Source: Actinomadura syzygii
GTDB taxonomy: Bacteria; Actinomycetota; Actinomycetes; Streptosporangiales; Streptosporangiaceae
Length of the DNA stretch: 64,000 nucleotides
Assembly (NCBI RefSeq): GCF_008085905.1
Contig: NZ_VSFF01000002.1
Span: forward strand, 248,001-312,000
Direction: 5' to 3'
This document shows, in pieces, positions 60,094-64,000 of the stretch (positions are counted from its first letter, which is position 1; each line of letters opens with the position of its first letter). The notes under the pieces were generated by a model. That model was not told the origin of the DNA. It saw only the letters and a list, made by a program, of their open reading frames with translations, and searched no databases. Both the position numbers and the translations under genes were made by a program.

Positions 60094-61440
60094 TCAGGCA
60101 ACTTCATCAGCCTCACGAAGACGGACGGAGTGCGCGCGTTCGGCGCGCCGCAGCTCCTCGGGTGTGGTCTCCACCCGCGCCATGCAGGCGCGGAGGACGG
60201 GTGGTGCCATCAACGAGGTCACGATGGCGACCAGGATGATGATGGTGTACATCTCGGGGCTCAGCACGCCGAGCCGCAGACCGACCATCGCGATGATGAC
60301 CTCGATGACGCCGCGGGCGTTCATCCCGGCGCCTAGCGCGGCCGCCTCCCAGCGGCCGAGCCTGCTGAGCCGGGCGCCGAGGTAGGCGCCGAGGAACTTG
60401 CCGACCACCGCGGCGGCCAGCACGCTCACCCCGACGAGCAGGACCTTCGGACGGCCGAGCGCGGTGAGGTCCATGCGGAGCCCGGCGGTGGCGAAGAACA
60501 GCGGCGCGAAGACGGCCCGGACGACGCCGCGCAGCGGGCCGAGCTTCGCGTGGTCCAGGGCCGGGCTCCGGCCGATCACCATGCCGGCGACGAGGGCGCC
60601 GAACACCGCCTCCAGCTTCATCGCCTGGGTGGCGGCGGAGCTGAGCAGGAGCAGCGTCGTCACGACGGCGATCGTGGTGCCACCGCCGCCGCCCGCCCGG
60701 CGGTCGGAGGCGTCCGCCAGCCGCAGGGCCTTGCCGACCAGCGGGTAGGCGACCACCGCGCACACGATGACGAGGCCCAGGTAGCCGAAGGAGAGCGCGA
60801 CCTCGCCCGCCCGGACCCCCGTCGTCGCCATGGCCGAGACGACCGACAGCAGCAGCCAGCCGACGATGTCGTCGATCAGCACCGCGCTCAGCGTCAGTTG
60901 GCCGATGTCGCGCTGCAGGAGGTTCATGTCCATCAGCGTCTTGGCGAGCACCGGGATGGCGCTCACCCCCATCGCGACGCCGAGGAACAGGACGAACGTG
61001 CTCCGGTCGGCCCCGTCCGGGACGAGCGAGTCGGGCAGGGCGAGCCCCGTGAGGACGCCGAGCGACAGCGGGATCACGATCCCCGCGATGCTGACCCGCG
61101 CCGCGGTGGCCCCGTAGCGGCGGGCGAGCCCGAGGTCCATCGAGATGCCGGTGAGGCCGACGAGCAGCAGCACGCCGATCTGGCCGGCCGCGTCCAGGAG
61201 GTGGAACTGGGCGGCGCTTCGCGGCAGCAGCCAGTCCGACAGCTCGGGGGAGAGCTGCGCGAGGACGGACGGCCCCGCGAGCACCCCGGCGCACAGCTCG
61301 CCGACGATCGGCGGCAGTCTCAGCCGGGACGCCAGCTCGCCGAGCACCAGGGCCAGCAGGAGCAGCAATGCCACCTGCAACAGAAAGATCATGAATTCGC
61401 GCGCCCCCAGGGGCGCCACCGGGCCGACCGCGAATGCCAT
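60094..61440 (-). CDS. CPA2-family cation:proton antiporter
   Basis: 448 residues, about 12 spans. It starts with LLQVALLLLLALVLGELASRLRLPPIVGELCAGVLAGPSVLA, typical of the Na+/H+ exchanger family, and has the conserved LSAVLIDDIVGWLLL with two membrane aspartates and NARGVIEVIIAMVGL near the C-terminus. It exchanges Na+ or K+ for protons. It shares an operon with the TetR gene. No TrkA-type regulatory domain follows. Confidence 0.87.
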   Translation of the reverse strand: MAFAVGPVAPLGAREFMIFLLQVALLLLLALVLGELASRLRLPPIVGELCAGVLAGPSVLAQLSPELSDWLLPRSAAQFHLLDAAGQIGVLLLVGLTGISMDLGLARRYGATAARVSIAGIVIPLSLGVLTGLALPDSLVPDGADRSTFVLFLGVAMGVSAIPVLAKTLMDMNLLQRDIGQLTLSAVLIDDIVGWLLLSVVSAMATTGVRAGEVALSFGYLGLVIVCAVVAYPLVGKALRLADASDRRAGGGGGTTIAVVTTLLLLSSAATQAMKLEAVFGALVAGMVIGRSPALDHAKLGPLRGVVRAVFAPLFFATAGLRMDLTALGRPKVLLVGVSVLAAAVVGKFLGAYLGARLSRLGRWEAAALGAGMNARGVIEVIIAMVGLRLGVLSPEMYTIIILVAIVTSLMAPPVLRACMARVETTPEELRRAERAHSVRLREADEVA

Positions 61441-61585
61441 TTTCCTCCTCGGCCGAACGCGCCGTTTCTCGGTCGAAAATCAGTGCCCGAATCATATAAG
61501 CGTGATTTTCGCCGCAGAACCCCTATTCAGGGGAATCGGGGCCCTTGTCCCAGCCGTCTAGGGGTTGTCGTCCGGTCGCGCTGAG

Positions 61586-64000
61586 TCAGCCTTCGGGGCC
61601 GCCCGCCACGTGCTCTCCCGGGCCGGCGCAATGCGCGGCCAGCTCGGGTTCCCCGGCCTCGGTGTGCAGCCTGCCGGGCAGGTCGGAGCGCCGGTTCACG
61701 TTGAGCTTGCGGTACACCCGGGTGAGGTGCTGCTCGACGGTGCTGACCGTGATGAAAAGGATGTTGGCGATCTGCCGATTGGTGTGGCCGCGTGCGGCCA
61801 GGTCGGCGACCCGCCGTTCCGCGCCGCTCAGCTCCTCCGGCGAGTGCCCGCCGTCGAGGTCGTCCTCCTCCTCTTCCAGGGAAACGTCCGACGCCATTTC
61901 CGGAGGCGGAATATGGATCGGCGACAATTGTTCTTCCGGAACGCCGCATTCTTCGGCGAGGCGGCGCGCCCGGGCGGCCGTCTCGGCCGCCTCGGCCCGC
62001 TGGCCGAGCAGCTGGTGAGCCTGGCTCAGCGCGGCGAGCGCGCGGGCCAGCTCCCAGCGGTCGCCGCACTTGTCGAGCGTGGCGACCGCGTCCTTCAGCA
62101 GGGGGAGCCGGTCGACCGGGTCGCTGGCGGCGGCGAGCACCCCGAGCGAGACGCCCCGCACCTGGGCGTGCTCGGAGGTCAGCCGCGCGAGCTGCTCGTG
62201 GACGAGCCCGCGCGCCTGGCGCCGCCGTCCCATCGCGAGCAGCGCGCGGGCCGCGTCGGTCCGCCACGGGACGAGGATGGGCAGGTCGAGCCCCCACTTC
62301 ACCATCAGCTCGCCGCACATCTCGAAGTCGCCGAGCGCGGCCTGCCCGTTGTCGGTGGCGAGCTTGCACCGTCCCCTGGCCTGCATGTAGTGCAGGCCGA
62401 GCGGGGTGCGGAGCAGCACCTCCGGCACCGGCATCGCGAGGTAGCGGGCGGCCTCCAGGTACTTGCCGAGCGCGGTCGTCGCCACCAGCATGATCGTCAC
62501 CGGCAGGCCGATGAACATGCCCCAGTCCTGCGGGGAGATCAGGTTCAGCGCGGTCCGGGCGGAGGTCTCGGCGGCGGCCATCCGGCCCTGCCGGACCTCG
62601 ATCGCGCCCCGGATCGCCCACAGCAGCGCCTGCTGCGCGAGCGCGTGCCGGTTCGCCGGGGTCATGATCAGGGCGTCGCACCACAGCGCGGCCTTGTCCA
62701 GCTCGCCCGCGAAGATCAGCGCCGCGACGGCCGCGAACGTGGAGGCCATCGGGGTGTTGCTCCACTGCGCGCCCTGGAGCACCTGCTCGGCGGCGACGAC
62801 GGTGTTGTCGTCGATGTCGCCGTCGAGGGCGTCGGTGAGGACGTCGGCGGCGCGCAGTTGGCCGAGGGCGCGGAACGACACGAGCCCGGCGGGCTGGGGA
62901 ACGCTCCAATCGGGTCGCAACGCCCCAAGGTGCTCAGGGAACAAGCAACACACCCACAACCGCAGCGTTTCGAGCCCGACCTGGGCCTCGTCGCCGGGCG
63001 TGCCCTGCGCCGGACGCCGTTCGAGGACGGTCAGCAGCCCGACCACCTCGTCGAGCCGGCCGTGCCAGACCAGATGGCCGATCAGGGCGGACACGTCCTG
63101 CCAGCTCAGCCGTCCCTCCTGGGCGTGCAGGATGAGCTCGGGCAGGTGCCGGGCGGCGGCGGACGGCGAGACCCGCCACTCGGCGCGGACCAGCGCGGCC
63201 TTCAGCGCCGCCCGCTGCTCGTCGTTGGTCGCGAGGTCGTGCGCCCGCCGCAGGAACTCCAGCGCCCGGCCGATCGCGCCGTGCTGGAGGGCCTCCTGCG
63301 CCGCGTCCTCCAGCACGGGGACGACCCACGGCTCGTCGACCTGGTCGGCGCCGAGCAGGTGCTGCGCCAGCACGGTGACCGAGGCCCCGTGGTCGTGCAG
63401 GACGCGGGCCGCGCGCCGGTGCGTCGCGGCCCGGTCGGCGGCGGTGATCGTGTCGGAGATCGCGGCCCGGACGGCGTCGTGCCGGAACCGCCCGCCGGTG
63501 AGCAGGCCGACCGCGGTCAGGGTGCCGACGGCCCGGCCGACGGTCTCGGGGTCGAGGTCGAGCACCTCGGCGAGCGCCGCCGGGGCGACCTCCTCGCCCA
63601 GCAGGTTCAGCGCGCGGGCGACCTGCATGGTCTCGCTGCCGCACCGGTACAGGCACGCGGTCACGGCCTGGGTGAACGCGTCGCCGAGCGGGACCTCGGA
63701 CGACACCGAGCCCTCGGCCACCGAGGTGGGGAGGTGGTCGTCCAGCAGGGCGTGCACGAGCAGCGGGTTGCCGCCGCTCAGCGCGTGGAAGGTCGGCGCC
63801 AGCCGGAGCGCGGCGGCCCGCCCGTAGGTGGTTTCGAGGAGCCCCGCCACCCCCTGCTCGGAGAGCAGGCCGAGCCGGATGGTGCGGCAGTGCGGCTGCC
63901 TGGACAGCTCCGCGCGGAACTGCAGATAGTGCCCCTGCACGCGCCGGTCGCACTGGCTGAGGATGATCAGCAGCCGGGTGGTGCGCATTCGCCGGACCAG
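61586..64000 (-). CDS. LuxR-family large ATPase regulator (LAL), N-terminus outside window
   Basis: The 800-plus codons present cover the later part of the ATPase domain, including a Walker-B-like LLIILSQCD region, a long helical repeat middle and the C-terminal LuxR helix-turn-helix (LSGAERRVADLAARGHTNRQIANILFITVSTVEQHL). The frame is open to the window edge, so the P-loop and start lie beyond 64000. LAL proteins activate secondary-metabolite or sugar-uptake genes. The target may lie outside the window. An acidic linker of EEEEDD precedes the DNA-binding domain. Confidence 0.87.
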   Translation of the reverse strand: MVRRMRTTRLLIILSQCDRRVQGHYLQFRAELSRQPHCRTIRLGLLSEQGVAGLLETTYGRAAALRLAPTFHALSGGNPLLVHALLDDHLPTSVAEGSVSSEVPLGDAFTQAVTACLYRCGSETMQVARALNLLGEEVAPAALAEVLDLDPETVGRAVGTLTAVGLLTGGRFRHDAVRAAISDTITAADRAATHRRAARVLHDHGASVTVLAQHLLGADQVDEPWVVPVLEDAAQEALQHGAIGRALEFLRRAHDLATNDEQRAALKAALVRAEWRVSPSAAARHLPELILHAQEGRLSWQDVSALIGHLVWHGRLDEVVGLLTVLERRPAQGTPGDEAQVGLETLRLWVCCLFPEHLGALRPDWSVPQPAGLVSFRALGQLRAADVLTDALDGDIDDNTVVAAEQVLQGAQWSNTPMASTFAAVAALIFAGELDKAALWCDALIMTPANRHALAQQALLWAIRGAIEVRQGRMAAAETSARTALNLISPQDWGMFIGLPVTIMLVATTALGKYLEAARYLAMPVPEVLLRTPLGLHYMQARGRCKLATDNGQAALGDFEMCGELMVKWGLDLPILVPWRTDAARALLAMGRRRQARGLVHEQLARLTSEHAQVRGVSLGVLAAASDPVDRLPLLKDAVATLDKCGDRWELARALAALSQAHQLLGQRAEAAETAARARRLAEECGVPEEQLSPIHIPPPEMASDVSLEEEEDDLDGGHSPEELSGAERRVADLAARGHTNRQIANILFITVSTVEQHLTRVYRKLNVNRRSDLPGRLHTEAGEPELAAHCAGPGEHVAGGPEG

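Noticed and set aside
61515..61535. Short CCCCT/AGGGG hairpin as terminator of the LuxR-family gene.
   Set aside because: Only five base pairs, and it lies at some distance with no tail; too weak to annotate.
1..64000. Mobile element, prophage, CRISPR or tRNA-linked island.
   Set aside because: No transposase, integrase, phage structural gene, spaced direct repeats or tRNA was found, and base composition is even.

Overview
The window is very GC-rich DNA with short intergenic gaps, frequent ATGA/GTGA/TGATG gene overlaps and many GTG or TTG starts. It carries families typical of filamentous actinomycetes: a SARP/AfsR regulator, DUF574 methyltransferases, an XRE regulator with a DUF5753-type C-terminus, F420-type oxidoreductases and an igr-type steroid operon. 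I infer a soil actinomycete, probably of the Streptosporangiales (Actinomadura-like). Nothing marks it as plasmid or phage, and I see no tRNA, rRNA, CRISPR or transposase.

Layout. 1-6.3 kb (+): steroid side-chain operon fadD17-chsE2-chsH2-chsE1-chsH1-ltp2, cut by the window start. 6.5-7.2 kb: secreted HNH-type nuclease. 7.3-10.9 kb: fadD3 facing a fadE32/33-like and fadE31-like pair for C/D-ring (HIP) degradation, with a KstR2-like operator. 11.2-18 kb: secreted proteins (type-B carboxylesterase, PQQ-type beta-propeller dehydrogenase, phosphodiester glycosidase), an orphan LytTR regulator, a DUF574 methyltransferase and a small exported peptide. 18-26.4 kb: an AfsR-type regulator and an NLR-like NB-ARC/TPR protein enclosing a three-gene cassette of unknown function. 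26.5-28.7 kb: a DUF5954 protein and a glucose-dehydrogenase-like enzyme. 28.9-32.1 kb: complete pqqABCDE. 32.1-40.4 kb (-): seven-gene exopolysaccharide operon (Agd3-like deacetylase, PelF, PelG-like membrane protein, three sugar-nucleotide enzymes, spherulin-4-like hydrolase), with a NarL-type regulator upstream. 41.6-46.4 kb: second carboxylesterase and an M36 metallopeptidase. 46.7-49 kb: formamide/acetamide operon. 49-54 kb: a partly decayed amidase/amidohydrolase/membrane-protein operon facing a LacI regulator. 54-64 kb: oxidoreductases, hydrolase, second DUF574 methyltransferase, XRE and TetR regulators, a CPA2 antiporter and a LuxR-family ATPase regulator cut by the window end.

How they fit. 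The steroid genes cover two stages of sterol breakdown: removal of the last three side-chain carbons, then activation and oxidation of the remaining two rings. pqqABCDE could supply the cofactor for the exported quinoprotein at 13.6 kb. The 32-40 kb operon looks like machinery for a secreted, partly de-N-acetylated amino-sugar polymer. It combines bacterial Pel-type synthase parts with a deacetylase and a glycosidase of the kind found in the fungal galactosaminogalactan cluster.

Most interesting points: the mixed Pel/galactosaminogalactan-like operon; an amyloid-signalling (RHIM/BASS-like) motif at the N-terminus of the NLR-like protein; a repeat-built micro-ORF bridging pqqB and pqqC; and the unknown tandem-paralogue cassette between two large regulators.
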